Below, one piece after another: positions 1 through 7,760 of a stretch of DNA of 64,000 nucleotides. The notes below the pieces were generated by a model, which did no database searches, was not told where the DNA came from, and saw only the letters and a list, made by a program, of their open reading frames with translations. The stretch comes from Pelagibius sp. Alg239-R121 (GTDB taxonomy: Bacteria > Pseudomonadota > Alphaproteobacteria > Kiloniellales > Kiloniellaceae). Within the stretch, counting starts at the first letter, position 1, and each line of letters begins with the position of its first letter. Both the position numbers and the translations under genes were made by a program. The stretch lies in assembly GCF_947331435.1 (NCBI RefSeq), contig NZ_CAMZOF010000001.1, positions 62,001-126,000 on the forward strand, given 5' to 3'.

Positions 1-1
1 G

Positions 2-448
2 GGCAATCCCGTTGCCGGCAGCTTCGAGAAGTGGGATGCCGTTGTAAATTTCGACCCCGACAATATTGAAACCGCGTCTCTCGAGGTGCAGGTCGATGTC
101 GGCAGCATCTCCCTCGGCGGTGTCAGCGAGCAGGCCAAGGGTGTGAACTTCCTCAACGCGGCAATGCATCCGATTGCGAATTTTGTGTCTGAGAGTTTTG
201 TCCATTCAGGCGAGCACAGCTATGCGGCCGATGGTCAATTGTCTCTGGCAGGACATCGTCAGCCGCTGGCTTTGCCATTCATGCTTCGAATCGAAAACGG
301 CCGTGCCTATGTCGAAGCCGAACTTACGATCGAGCGGCTCGCGTTCGGCATCGGTGAGAAGGGCTTTACCGACGACGGACAACTGGGATTTGGGGTGCTG
401 GTCAAGGTCATCCTGGAAGCCGAGAGAGCCGCACCGGGAGCAGAATAA
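2..448 (+). CDS. YceI family protein, N-terminus cut by window edge
   Basis: This is the C-terminal part (148 codons) of a YceI-like protein; the start lies before the window. The visible reading begins with G-N-P-V-A-G-S-F-E-K-W and continues through the family pattern of an F/W-rich opening strand, an F-D-P-D step, a run ending in H-P-I-A-N-F-V-S-E, then D-G-Q-L-S-L-A-G-H as the G-x-L-x-x-x-G signature. YceI proteins are secreted or periplasmic eight-stranded lipocalin-like barrels that bind isoprenoid-type lipids in characterised members. A signal peptide would be outside the window. The next gene starts 95 bases downstream on the same strand and may be co-transcribed. The substrate cannot be told from the sequence. 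Confidence 0.85.
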   Translation, partial: GNPVAGSFEKWDAVVNFDPDNIETASLEVQVDVGSISLGGVSEQAKGVNFLNAAMHPIANFVSESFVHSGEHSYAADGQLSLAGHRQPLALPFMLRIENGRAYVEAELTIERLAFGIGEKGFTDDGQLGFGVLVKVILEAERAAPGAE

Positions 449-543
449 CCCTCGCCCTTCCGCTCGAAATACCAGCGCCGTCATGCTTCACCCCTTGTCA
501 AAACAAGGAAAGCCCTGAAACAGAAACACAAGAAGGTTGGGAG

Positions 544-1032
544 ATGAACGGAAATTGCCGCCGTAAGTTATTAAGGGTCATGGCTTTCGGGCCGGCGCTC
601 ACTTTTTCGACCGCATCGGGCACTGGTCTCGCGGCACAGAAACGAGAAGAGCCTGAACCCCTCATACAGCCGTCTGAGCAAAATCCCGCGCATTACATCG
701 CACGCGCAAAGGATCTGGCCGATACCTCAATCAAACTCGGCGACGGCACGGGATACGGTGCCGTTCTTGTGAAGAACGGCCTGATCGTAGGCGAGGGACG
801 AAATCGGATTTATTCGCTAAACGATCCGACGGCCCACTCCGAAATCGACGCGATCAGGGATGCCTGCCGCCGATTGACGACTCCCACCCTGGAAGGCTGT
901 GAGATCTTCTGTTCCGCGCGGCCTTGCCAAATGTGCGACACTGCCTGCTATTGGGCGAAACTGAAGCGGATTCATTACGCATCGGCGAAATCCGAAATCA
1001 TCTCCGTAGTCCCGCACTATTCCAGGTGCTGA
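544..1032 (+). CDS. Exported-looking cytidine/guanine deaminase family protein
   Basis: A 162-residue zinc-dependent nucleobase/nucleoside deaminase. The zinc-binding motifs are visible: H98-S-E100 (the H-A-E type motif, catalytic Glu100) and P127-C128-Q-M-C131. Family members hydrolytically deaminate cytosine, guanine or related bases. The N-terminus is unusual: residues 6-30 carry R-R-K-L-L-R followed by a hydrophobic stretch and small residues ending in G-L-A-A-Q, which resembles a Tat or Sec signal peptide, so the enzyme may act outside the cytoplasm. The C-terminus is short and ends in P-H-Y-S-R-C, without the long helical tail of TadA or guanine deaminase. A GGGAG ribosome site precedes the ATG. 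Substrate unknown. Confidence 0.8.
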   Translation: MNGNCRRKLLRVMAFGPALTFSTASGTGLAAQKREEPEPLIQPSEQNPAHYIARAKDLADTSIKLGDGTGYGAVLVKNGLIVGEGRNRIYSLNDPTAHSEIDAIRDACRRLTTPTLEGCEIFCSARPCQMCDTACYWAKLKRIHYASAKSEIISVVPHYSRC

Positions 1033-1190
1033 CGACCAACGATGCTTCCAGGCGGAAGCGGTTTGGGCGTGTACTGTGCACCGATGTTTCACAACACAAA
1101 GCATGCCTATGACCGCTGGCAGAAGAGGTGGGGCAGTATGAGGACCGATCAACTTTAGGTACTTTTGCGTCTCCAAAAAGACTAAGCGTG

Positions 1191-2399
1191 TCACTGCTCC
1201 AAGCGGCCGATCAGGAAGCCCGCGAGCACCGCGAGCGCGGCCAGCGGCAACACCACGTAAAGGGCGTCCGACCAGTTGCCGGTCTGCTCCACGACATAGG
1301 ACGATATCGCCGGACCGGTGAGTTGCCCGATGGCGACACCCTGCAGCATCAATCCGTTGACCGAGGAAACGTGGTTGGGGGACGGCACGTGGACCGGGAC
1401 GCCCGCGAACAAAACGCCCGGGATCAGCCCGCCGAAGGCAGAGAAACAGACGGCCGCCCCGATCCGAAGCATCGGCGGGAAACTGTCGTTCAGAACGAAC
1501 ACCGCCGCGATCGCCAGAATGAGGGAGGTGGCGATGACAATGCTGGCGCGGGAAATGCCGCGGCCGAGCAGCCAGGCCGAGCCGAGGGTGCCGATCAGAT
1601 TGGCGATGATGACGGCGGCGCCGGCCACGCCCGCCGCCGGCACGCTCCAGTGCGCCTGCTCCACGAGAATCAGCGGGACGAAGCTGCTGATGATGAAGAA
1701 CTGCGACGCGTAGGAGCCAAATCCGAGCGCCAGCAGCAGCGGGCCCGGCCGTTTCACGACGACGAGCGTGCCGGCAATGGTCACGGGTTGTTTTTTGGCC
1801 AGATGACCGGGTTGATCGCTGGACGGGTTTTCGGGCGGATATTTCCGCGCCGTGAAAGCGAAGGCGGCGGCAACGATGACAATGGCAGCGGCGGTCACTT
1901 GCCAGACGCCAGGCCATCCGATGTCTTCGACGATCAGTCCTGATACCAGCAGCATGGAGCCCATGCCGGCCGGCATGTAGCTGGACCAGATGCCCATGAC
2001 CTTTTGCCGGTCGCGCGTCTGGCTGGCCCGCAGCAGCAAAGGCGGTATGGAGACCACCGTCAGGAAGAACCCCAATCCCTCGCCGGTGCGGGTCACAAGA
2101 AGGGGCAGTGCCGTGGTGGCCGCCGATCCGGCGAGCGAGGAAAGGGCGGCAAGCCCCATGCCGAAAATCGCGATGCGGCGCGGCCCGAAGCGGTCGGCGA
2201 TCGAGCCGGCAAGCACACCGCCGAACCCCGCGATCAGGGTGAAGATGGAAACGACAAGCCCGGCCTCGAACAGCGACAGACCCATGCCGGCACGGATCAC
2301 GGGCAGCGCCGCCGGCGCCTTGCCGATCAGCATCGCAACCGCAATGCCTCCGGCAAGGAATATCAGGACGTCCGGCCAGTGGGTCTTTTCAGTTGTCAT
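1191..2399 (-). CDS. MFS transporter, cyanate/nitroimidazole (CynX/NimT)-like
   Basis: A 402-residue inner-membrane transporter of the major facilitator superfamily with about twelve hydrophobic segments and a short hydrophilic loop near residues 185-205 (P-E-N-P-S-S-D-Q) between the two halves. The loop 2-3 motif A appears as G-S-I-A-D-R-F-G-P-R-R at about residues 65-75. The overall pattern resembles the CynX/NimT branch, but the substrate cannot be read from the sequence. It is convergent with the deaminase gene and has about 320 bases of non-coding sequence upstream, so it is probably a single-gene transcript. Confidence 0.8.
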   Translation of the reverse strand: MTTEKTHWPDVLIFLAGGIAVAMLIGKAPAALPVIRAGMGLSLFEAGLVVSIFTLIAGFGGVLAGSIADRFGPRRIAIFGMGLAALSSLAGSAATTALPLLVTRTGEGLGFFLTVVSIPPLLLRASQTRDRQKVMGIWSSYMPAGMGSMLLVSGLIVEDIGWPGVWQVTAAAIVIVAAAFAFTARKYPPENPSSDQPGHLAKKQPVTIAGTLVVVKRPGPLLLALGFGSYASQFFIISSFVPLILVEQAHWSVPAAGVAGAAVIIANLIGTLGSAWLLGRGISRASIVIATSLILAIAAVFVLNDSFPPMLRIGAAVCFSAFGGLIPGVLFAGVPVHVPSPNHVSSVNGLMLQGVAIGQLTGPAISSYVVEQTGNWSDALYVVLPLAALAVLAGFLIGRLEQ

Positions 2400-2719
2400 T
2401 GCCGATGTTCATGAGGTGATTGCGGGAATGCGACCGTTGCGTAGGTGCTCCAGGCGCAAGTGGTTTGCGTGTCGTGTCAATCAGTGCGAAACGAGCTCCC
2501 CCACCCCTTGTCGCTGGTAAGGTTTCTGCGGCCGGTATCAGGGTTGTGGATTGTCGGGAGATGTCGAGCGGGTATCTTTCAGGTGAAATTGGGCCAGATG
2601 AATTTATGCCGGGTGTAGGATAGGGAGTCAGGTCTTGTTTTGTGCACCGATAGTTTAGCACCAAATACGTACCTCAATTCGGATAGGGCATTCCCAACTG
2701 TGAGTGGCTCGCGGCGACC
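2400..2719. other. Intergenic region upstream of the MFS gene
   Basis: About 320 bases between the MFS start and the stop of the LytTR gene, both on the minus strand. It should hold the MFS promoter. A 91-codon minus-strand frame (2389-2664) overlaps the MFS start but has no family features. I see no convincing hairpin or repeat. Confidence 0.4.
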
Positions 2720-3664
2720 TCACCCTACATTCCCCGCCAACGCCTGCTCCGTCGCGGACCGATAGGACCGGCTGACCGGCACCACCTCACCGCTTTGCAG
2801 GCGGAGACGGAGGTTGGCACCGTCTTTGAAAGGTTCGGCGATGGCGTCGAACGCCACCCAGTGGGAACGGTGGACCTGGATGCCGGCCTGGGCGGGCAGG
2901 TCCAGCAGGATATCGGAAAATCTGTGCAGCACCATCCGGGTCTCCTCCGTGGTCTTCAGGCGCACGTAATGTTCCTGGGCTTCAGCCCAGAGGATCTCGC
3001 CTGAGAGCGGCGGGTCGATGCGGGAGAGGATGGCGGTGGAAGGTCCTGCGGTGGAAGGTTCGGCGGCGTGAGGTTCGGCGGCGCGAGGTTCGGCGGCGCG
3101 ACGTTCGGCGGCTGCGACAGTATCTGACGGAATTTCGCAAACTGCTTCTGCCTCACGTGCTGAGGGTGGCTCTGCTCTAGACGGTAACAGACGCGCCATG
3201 AAGATCTTGGGAAGGCTCAACAGCAGGCAGAGCACCAGATGGTTGTCGGAAAGAAAGAGCAACTCGAGTCCAAACTCGGTGAACTTGGACGCGGGTGCGG
3301 CGGCGCCGGCCTCCAGGCCCAACTCCGGATACCCCAGCACGATATCGAAGGCGGTGATGGCCAGCACGAAGGGCGGCAGGCTGATCCCGATCGCCAATGC
3401 CGTCACCAACGCAAAGGAGCGCGGCTCGGGCAGATAGCGCTCGATCACCTGGCGCAGAGCGACGAACAACAAGGTCTCGATGAAGAGGCGGATCAGCCAG
3501 TAGGCATAGAGGCCGGAGAGCGCGGTGACTCCGATGGGCGCGACACCGTTGGGAGCGACTTCGGAGGCGGCGATCAACAACGCCGCCAGGACAGCGATCG
3601 CGATAACGTAGGTTTCTTCGCGCCTCCACACAGCCTGGAGCCCCCGTTCGTGCATTCCATTCAT
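2720..3664 (-). CDS. Membrane-anchored LytTR DNA-binding regulator
   Basis: A regulator of about 314 residues. The N-terminal half has four hydrophobic segments (starting V-I-A-I-A-V-L-A-A-L-L) and the C-terminal ~95 residues form a LytTR DNA-binding domain, recognised by E-I-L-W-A-E-A-Q-E-H-Y-V-R-L, the Q-V-H-R-S-H-W-V-A segment and V-V-P-V-S-R-S-Y at the end. LytTR domains bind direct repeats in promoters; the membrane part probably senses a signal directly, because no histidine kinase or receiver domain is present. The linker is alanine/proline/glutamate-rich and encoded by a 15-base tandem repeat. I chose the ATG at 3664; a TTG nine codons upstream and an ATG at 3655 are alternatives. A second protein of the same design lies at 9049-9858. 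Confidence 0.8.
   Translation of the reverse strand: MNGMHERGLQAVWRREETYVIAIAVLAALLIAASEVAPNGVAPIGVTALSGLYAYWLIRLFIETLLFVALRQVIERYLPEPRSFALVTALAIGISLPPFVLAITAFDIVLGYPELGLEAGAAAPASKFTEFGLELLFLSDNHLVLCLLLSLPKIFMARLLPSRAEPPSAREAEAVCEIPSDTVAAAERRAAEPRAAEPHAAEPSTAGPSTAILSRIDPPLSGEILWAEAQEHYVRLKTTEETRMVLHRFSDILLDLPAQAGIQVHRSHWVAFDAIAEPFKDGANLRLRLQSGEVVPVSRSYRSATEQALAGNVG
3037..3115. repeat. 15-base tandem repeat in the LytTR linker
   Basis: On the plus strand a unit close to AGGTTCGGCGGCGCG recurs at about 15-base spacing (near 3056, 3071, 3086 and 3101). It is preceded by two copies of a GGTGGAAGGT-type unit, also 15 bases apart. The period keeps frame and encodes the A-A-E-P-type linker of the LytTR protein. 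Copy number may vary between strains. Confidence 0.75.
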
Positions 3665-4002
3665 GCTTCTTGAATGGCAGCGTCCTTGCAAGCCCTTAAA
3701 AACAAGGCGGTTATTTCACGCCCGCATTTCAACACAGGAAGCGAATGAGTTGCACTCACGAAGTTGTGCGGCAAGCCCTGTTTCGGTGCGGGATTTTATC
3801 TTCAATACTTCTGGCGGGTTTTGACCGGCAAGGCTTCGGCGTGCGCTTCGCATGGGACTGACACCCCTTAGTGCAGACCGAAGCACCGGGAACAGGTCAC
3901 GCAATTCAATCAAACCAGGGTCCAAGAAATCGTGCCGGAGCAAATCGGTCGGATCACACCAAAGATCGCTTCACCCCGCACACCGCAATAAAGGGAACTG
4001 TC
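3665..4002. other. Divergent intergenic region between LytTR and lectin genes
   Basis: About 338 bases separating two divergent genes; both promoters should be here. An AAGGGA ribosome site (3991-3996) sits before the lectin ATG. Weak imperfect repeats occur (CCTTG/CAAGG near 3690-3710), but nothing I would call an operator. A 75-codon minus-strand frame inside has no coding features. Confidence 0.4.
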
Positions 4003-4698
4003 ATGACCATTACGCGAACTCTGACCGCGGCACTGCCACTGGCTGCAATTACACTGGCTCTGGGTGTCACTACCGCCAGTGTCACACTTGCATTTACTTC
4101 TGAGGCACAGGCCGCCGACAAGACCATGGGCTTTTTCATCACCAGCGTCGGGCCGGGTGACGGCGCGAATCTGGGCGGGCTGGAAGGCGCAGACGCCTAC
4201 TGCGCCAAGCTGGCAACGGAGTCGGGCGCGGCCGGGGCGGCGGGCAAGACCTGGCGGGCTTATCTGAGCACCGAGGAAGACGGCAAACGCGGCATCTCGG
4301 CGCGCAACCGCATCGGCCAGGGCCCCTGGTACAATGCGCTCGGCGAACTGATCGCGGTCGATCTGGACCAGCTGCACCTGAACCCGAACATCGTGCTGCG
4401 CACGGCCCTGGACGAGAAGGGCGGACACGTCAACGGCCGCGGCGAGAAGCCCAACCGGCATGACATCCTGACCGGCTCCATGGCCGACGGCACGGCCTAC
4501 TTCCCGGACGACAAGGACCATACCTGCAGCAATTGGACCAGCAACGCCAGCACCGGCAGCGCACAGGTCGGCCACCACGACCGCCACGGCGGCGGCAACA
4601 CCTCCTGGAACTCCGCCCACCCTTCGCGCGGTTGCGGTGAAGCCGACCTGCCCAAGACAGGCGGCGCCGGCCTCTTCATGTGCTTCGCGGCGGACTAA
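4003..4698 (+). CDS. Secreted C-type-lectin-fold protein
   Basis: A 231-residue protein with a clear signal peptide (residues 1-37, M-T-I-T-R-T-L then a long Ala/Leu-rich core, probable cleavage after S-E-A-Q-A). The mature part begins with a G-F-F-I-T-S-V-G-P-G-D-G-A-N-L-G-G-L block, followed by G-A-D-A-Y-C and later C-S-N-W-T, W-N-S-A-H and a terminal G-L-F-M-C-F. Four cysteines in the mature chain could form two disulfides. This pattern is shared by bacterial proteins annotated as lectins. Ligand unknown; a periplasmic or extracellular site is expected. I chose the ATG at 4003 because the signal peptide begins there and AAGGGA precedes it; the frame is open upstream. Confidence 0.75.
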   Translation: MTITRTLTAALPLAAITLALGVTTASVTLAFTSEAQAADKTMGFFITSVGPGDGANLGGLEGADAYCAKLATESGAAGAAGKTWRAYLSTEEDGKRGISARNRIGQGPWYNALGELIAVDLDQLHLNPNIVLRTALDEKGGHVNGRGEKPNRHDILTGSMADGTAYFPDDKDHTCSNWTSNASTGSAQVGHHDRHGGGNTSWNSAHPSRGCGEADLPKTGGAGLFMCFAAD

Positions 4699-4718
4699 CG
4701 CGTCTCGGAGAAAGATAT

Positions 4719-4742
4719 GCGGGGGAAGAGCAATCCCCCCGC
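4719..4742. terminator. Convergent hairpin after the lectin gene
   Basis: GCGGGGGA and TCCCCCCGC flank a seven-base loop between the lectin stop and the hxlR-type gene's stop. The stem is G/C rich with one extra C, and there is no U-tract, so it may act as a weak bidirectional terminator or mRNA end stabiliser. Confidence 0.4.
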
Positions 4743-5476
4743 TATTCTGCGGCCACGGTCTTCGTTTCTGCCTCGTTCAGACTCCGTTCACTGCCGGGAC
4801 ATTCGCGCGGGAAGGGCGCGAGCGCGCTGAGGAGCAGCCAGTCGGGCAGCGCGCGGCGCAGGTCTTTCGGGCCTTCCACGCGGATGTGGCCCTGGCGGAT
4901 TTCCGCCCGCAAGTCGCGAAAGCCGCGCCAGGCCTCGACGAAGCGGCGGATGTCGGCATTCAGGATCACGTCGGGATCGTAGCCGGGATTCTTGAGGCAC
5001 ATGTCGACCTTGCCGTCCTTATGCACCAGCCAGAAACGGCGGAGTTCAGAGGGCGTGCCGGTAAAGAGGAATTCCAGAACCGTGCGTCCCGCGGGCATGG
5101 CCCCGACATTAAGGCGCGTGTGCATGCTCCAGGCCAGAAAGGCCGGGTCCAGATCGTCGTGCTCCATGTCGCGAGACCAGCGCTGGCCCCAGACTGCGAG
5201 ATCCATGATGATCGGCTCCAGTTCACTGCCGGCCTGGGTTGGGAGATATTCGAAACCGCGCGCGTTCGCGAGCGGCCGGCGCTCCGCAAGACCGGCCTGC
5301 TCGAGCCGGGCCAGGCGCTGGGTCAGAAGCGTGGCGGAGATGCGCGGCACGCCGCGGTGGATCTCGTTGAAACGGCGGCAGCCGTCGAGCAGGCGGCTCA
5401 TCACCAATAGCGTCCAGCGTTCACACAGTAACTCCGCAGCCAATGCCAACGGGCAGTACTGACCATAACCTTTCAT
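4742..5476 (-). CDS. HxlR-type regulator fused to a C-terminal SCP2-like domain
   Basis: A 244-residue protein. Residues 1-100 are an HxlR winged helix, with the family hallmarks Y-C-P-L-A-L-A-A-E-L-L-C-E-R-W-T near the start and F-N-E-I-H-R-G-V-P-R-I-S as the recognition helix region. HxlR proteins often respond to electrophiles, quinones or aromatic compounds. Residues ~140-230 resemble a sterol-carrier/SCP2-like fold (D-M-C-L-K-N-P-G-Y-D-P-D, then a W-R-G-F-R-D-L run), a fusion seen in longer HxlR members that may bind a hydrophobic ligand. It is divergent from the FAD oxidase at 5638, with a strong palindrome midway, so local control of that oxidase is likely. Confidence 0.85.
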   Translation of the reverse strand: MKGYGQYCPLALAAELLCERWTLLVMSRLLDGCRRFNEIHRGVPRISATLLTQRLARLEQAGLAERRPLANARGFEYLPTQAGSELEPIIMDLAVWGQRWSRDMEHDDLDPAFLAWSMHTRLNVGAMPAGRTVLEFLFTGTPSELRRFWLVHKDGKVDMCLKNPGYDPDVILNADIRRFVEAWRGFRDLRAEIRQGHIRVEGPKDLRRALPDWLLLSALAPFPRECPGSERSLNEAETKTVAAE

Positions 5477-5546
5477 GGCGATCGATCCCCTTCGCTGTTA
5501 TCTGCTGCCGTAAGTTTTTCAGGACTCGCAAGGCATAACAACTCCA

Positions 5547-5568
5547 GAATCTGTAGTACTCCAGATTC
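5547..5568. promoter_or_regulatory. 22-bp near-perfect palindrome, likely HxlR operator
   Basis: GAATCTG (5547-5553) and CAGATTC (5562-5568) are exact reverse complements, and the centre holds the self-complementary AGTACT. Only two of 22 positions break symmetry. It lies 70 bases from the start of each divergent gene, as expected for a shared operator. AGTA/TACT-type half-sites are described for several HxlR-family regulators. Confidence 0.65.
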
Positions 5569-5637
5569 CTCACTATCTCCGTGAACCTATTCGCGGCAGG
5601 CTGGGGTCTGTCGGAAAGCGGTAAAGGAGCCTGCGGT

Positions 5638-7014
5638 ATGTCCGGGGAAAAGTGGGTGGAACGGCTGCGCGGTGCGGTCCAGGGCCAGTTGCTGCTGCCC
5701 GAAGACCAGGGTTACGACACGGCTCGGCAGGTCTGGAACGCCATGATCGACCGGCGGCCGGCGGCGATCCTGCACTGCGTCTGTGCAGACGACGTGGTAG
5801 TCGCGGTGAAGACAGCAGTTGCTTACGGACTGGCGGTATCGGTGCGCGGCGGCGGACACAATGTGGCGGGCACGGCAGTCAGCGACGGCGGTTTGATGAT
5901 CGATCTGTCTAGCTTGCGCAGTGTTCAGGTGGACGCGAAGAGGCAGCGGGCATGGGTCGAGGGCGGGGCGACCCTGCGGGATCTGGATGCCGCGACTCAG
6001 GCTCAGGGGCTTGCAACACCGGGCGGCGTGGTCTCTTCAACAGGGGTCGCGGGACTGACCCTCGGCGGCGGTTTCGGCTGGTTGTCACGTCTGCACGGCC
6101 TGACGTCTGACAACCTGCTGTCGGTCGAATTGGTGCTGGCAGACGGTTCCCAAGTCCGGGCGAGCGCCGAGGACCACAGCGATCTCTTTTGGGGCTTGCG
6201 CGGCGGCAGCGGCAATTTCGGCATCGCCACGAAGTTCGAATTTGCCCTACACCCGATCGGCCCGGAGATCCTGTTTGGCCCGACGGTCTACCCTCTGGAG
6301 GACGCTCCGGCGGTGCTGCGGCATTATGAAGCCTTTGCGCTTGAGGCGCCCCGGTCCTGCTGTGTCTGGGCCAATCTGATGACCGCGCCGCCCCTGCCGT
6401 TCCTGCCGGAAGAGTTTCACGGCAGCAAGGTCCTGACCCTCATGCAGTGTTGCGCCGGTGACCCAGAGGAGGGACGGAGGCTGCTGGCGCCTTTGCGGAA
6501 ATTCAGCACGCCGCTGGGCGATGCGGTCATGCCCCGCCCCTATACGGAAGCGCAGTCGATCCTGGACGCGGCTTACGACAAAGGCGCGCGTAACTACTGG
6601 CGCTCGCACAATTTCCTGCGTCTGGAGGATCCGTTGCCCGACACTCTGTGCGAACTGGCAGCAGACCTGCCGACACCGGAATCAGACATCCTGATCAGCC
6701 AGCTCGGCGGCGCGATTGCCGATAGGGCGCCCGGCGACAGCGCCTATCCCCACCGGCAGACGAACTTTGCGATCACACCGGGGGTGCGCTGGCGCGATCC
6801 AGCGGAAGACGAGGCCAGGATCGCTTGGCTGCGCACTGCCTCCGACGCCCTCGCGGCGCAGGCGGAAGCGGGCAGCTACGTCAATTTCATCAGTGAAAGA
6901 GAGGGCCGCGCGCAGGAGGCATATGGCGCCAACTATGGGCGGCTCACCGCGCTGAAGGCGGAGTATGACCCGGAGAACCTGTTCCGCTGCAACCAGAACG
7001 TGGTACCGGCGTGA
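5638..7014 (+). CDS. FAD-linked oxidase, berberine-bridge-enzyme type
   Basis: A 458-residue flavoprotein oxidoreductase. The FAD-binding type 4 domain (roughly residues 40-210) contains V-R-G-G-G-H-N-V-A-G with His74, the position that carries covalent 8-alpha-histidyl FAD in this family, and T-G-V-A-G-L-T-L-G-G-G-F-G-W. The C-terminus ends with the BBE signature Y-G-A-N-Y-G-R-L ... Y-D-P-E-N-L-F-R-C-N-Q-N. Members oxidise sugars, alkaloids or other small alcohols; the substrate is unknown here. The start at 5638 is preferred over an upstream GTG (5581) because AAAGGAG lies nine bases before it. It is probably controlled by the divergent HxlR protein, and a lipoprotein gene follows after 52 bases. 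Confidence 0.88.
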   Translation: MSGEKWVERLRGAVQGQLLLPEDQGYDTARQVWNAMIDRRPAAILHCVCADDVVVAVKTAVAYGLAVSVRGGGHNVAGTAVSDGGLMIDLSSLRSVQVDAKRQRAWVEGGATLRDLDAATQAQGLATPGGVVSSTGVAGLTLGGGFGWLSRLHGLTSDNLLSVELVLADGSQVRASAEDHSDLFWGLRGGSGNFGIATKFEFALHPIGPEILFGPTVYPLEDAPAVLRHYEAFALEAPRSCCVWANLMTAPPLPFLPEEFHGSKVLTLMQCCAGDPEEGRRLLAPLRKFSTPLGDAVMPRPYTEAQSILDAAYDKGARNYWRSHNFLRLEDPLPDTLCELAADLPTPESDILISQLGGAIADRAPGDSAYPHRQTNFAITPGVRWRDPAEDEARIAWLRTASDALAAQAEAGSYVNFISEREGRAQEAYGANYGRLTALKAEYDPENLFRCNQNVVPA

Positions 7015-7066
7015 CCAGCGTGGCCGGCATCGTGAAACAGAAGGCACAACAAAGAAGGAGAGCGAG

Positions 7067-7711
7067 ATGAGACTGACGACAAACCTTCTAATGGTCCTGG
7101 CTGCGGGAGGTGTCAGCGCTTGCGGTCATATAGCGGAGAGTCAACAGGGCCTGCGCGAGCTGCGCACGGGCGTGGAGCGCATGGCCAGCGACGCGGCACC
7201 GGCCGTTCCGATCACCGGGGCCGAGGCCCGCCTTGTTACGTCATCGAGGGGCGCCGCCATGCGGCTGAGCACTTCCGGCCTGCAGGCCGGTCATGTGACG
7301 ACCGCCTGGTGGGTAGTCATCAACGCGCCGTCAAACTGTAACGCCCAACCCTGTTCGCCCGACGACGTGATCGGCCGTGCGGACGCTGTCGAAACACAAA
7401 TCGTCTACGCAGACGGCGCGATTGTTGCTGCGGATGGCTCGGCGGAATTCTCGTCCTATCTGCCGCAGGGCGATGTACCGCAGGGCTGGTACAGTCAGCG
7501 CTTCGAGGCCCCTACCACGGCGGAAATACACCTTGTACTGAACGACCACGGCCCGCTGCTGCCGGAGCTGGCCGCCTCCATGCTGCGCTCCTACCGCGGT
7601 GGCTGTCGCGACGACAGCCTGCCGCCGCCCTTTCCGGACAGCGCAAAAGCCGATGGCGCGCCCGGACCGAATAGCTGCGCATTGGTCCAGGACGCGATCT
7701 TCCGGCAATAA
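7067..7711 (+). CDS. Putative lipoprotein of unknown function
   Basis: A 214-residue protein preceded by AAGGAG (7055-7060). The N-terminus M-R-L-T-T-N-L-L-M-V-L-A-A-G-G-V-S-A-C is a lipoprotein signal with a V-S-A-C lipobox, so Cys19 should be lipidated and anchor the protein to the membrane. The mature part has an N-C-N-A-Q-P-C segment and further cysteines near the C-terminus (G-G-C, N-S-C-A-L), which suggests disulfides and an extracytoplasmic site. I do not recognise the family. It follows the FAD oxidase by 52 bases and may share its mRNA. Confidence 0.7.
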   Translation: MRLTTNLLMVLAAGGVSACGHIAESQQGLRELRTGVERMASDAAPAVPITGAEARLVTSSRGAAMRLSTSGLQAGHVTTAWWVVINAPSNCNAQPCSPDDVIGRADAVETQIVYADGAIVAADGSAEFSSYLPQGDVPQGWYSQRFEAPTTAEIHLVLNDHGPLLPELAASMLRSYRGGCRDDSLPPPFPDSAKADGAPGPNSCALVQDAIFRQ

Positions 7712-7760
7712 GCCGAGCTGCCCTGCCTTACCCCGCCGCAGCGATCTGCTCGGCTTTCTT
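7710..7760. terminator. Possible bidirectional terminator between convergent genes
   Basis: AAGCCGAGC (7710-7718) is exactly complementary to GCTCGGCTT (7748-7756), which is followed by TCTT. The long intervening loop includes the 3' end of the lyase gene. The stem is sound, but the loop is large and the U-tract short. Confidence 0.35.

Noticed and set aside
817-1943. Long opposite-strand and plus-strand frames across the MFS gene (366 and 271 codons)
   Set aside because: They are shadows in high-GC coding DNA, with Arg-, Gly- and Ala-rich low-complexity translations and no family features, while the MFS frame has clear membrane segments.
4637-5410. A 257-codon plus-strand frame opposite the HxlR gene
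   Set aside because: The HxlR frame has recognisable motifs; the plus-strand translation has no hydrophobic core pattern or family match.
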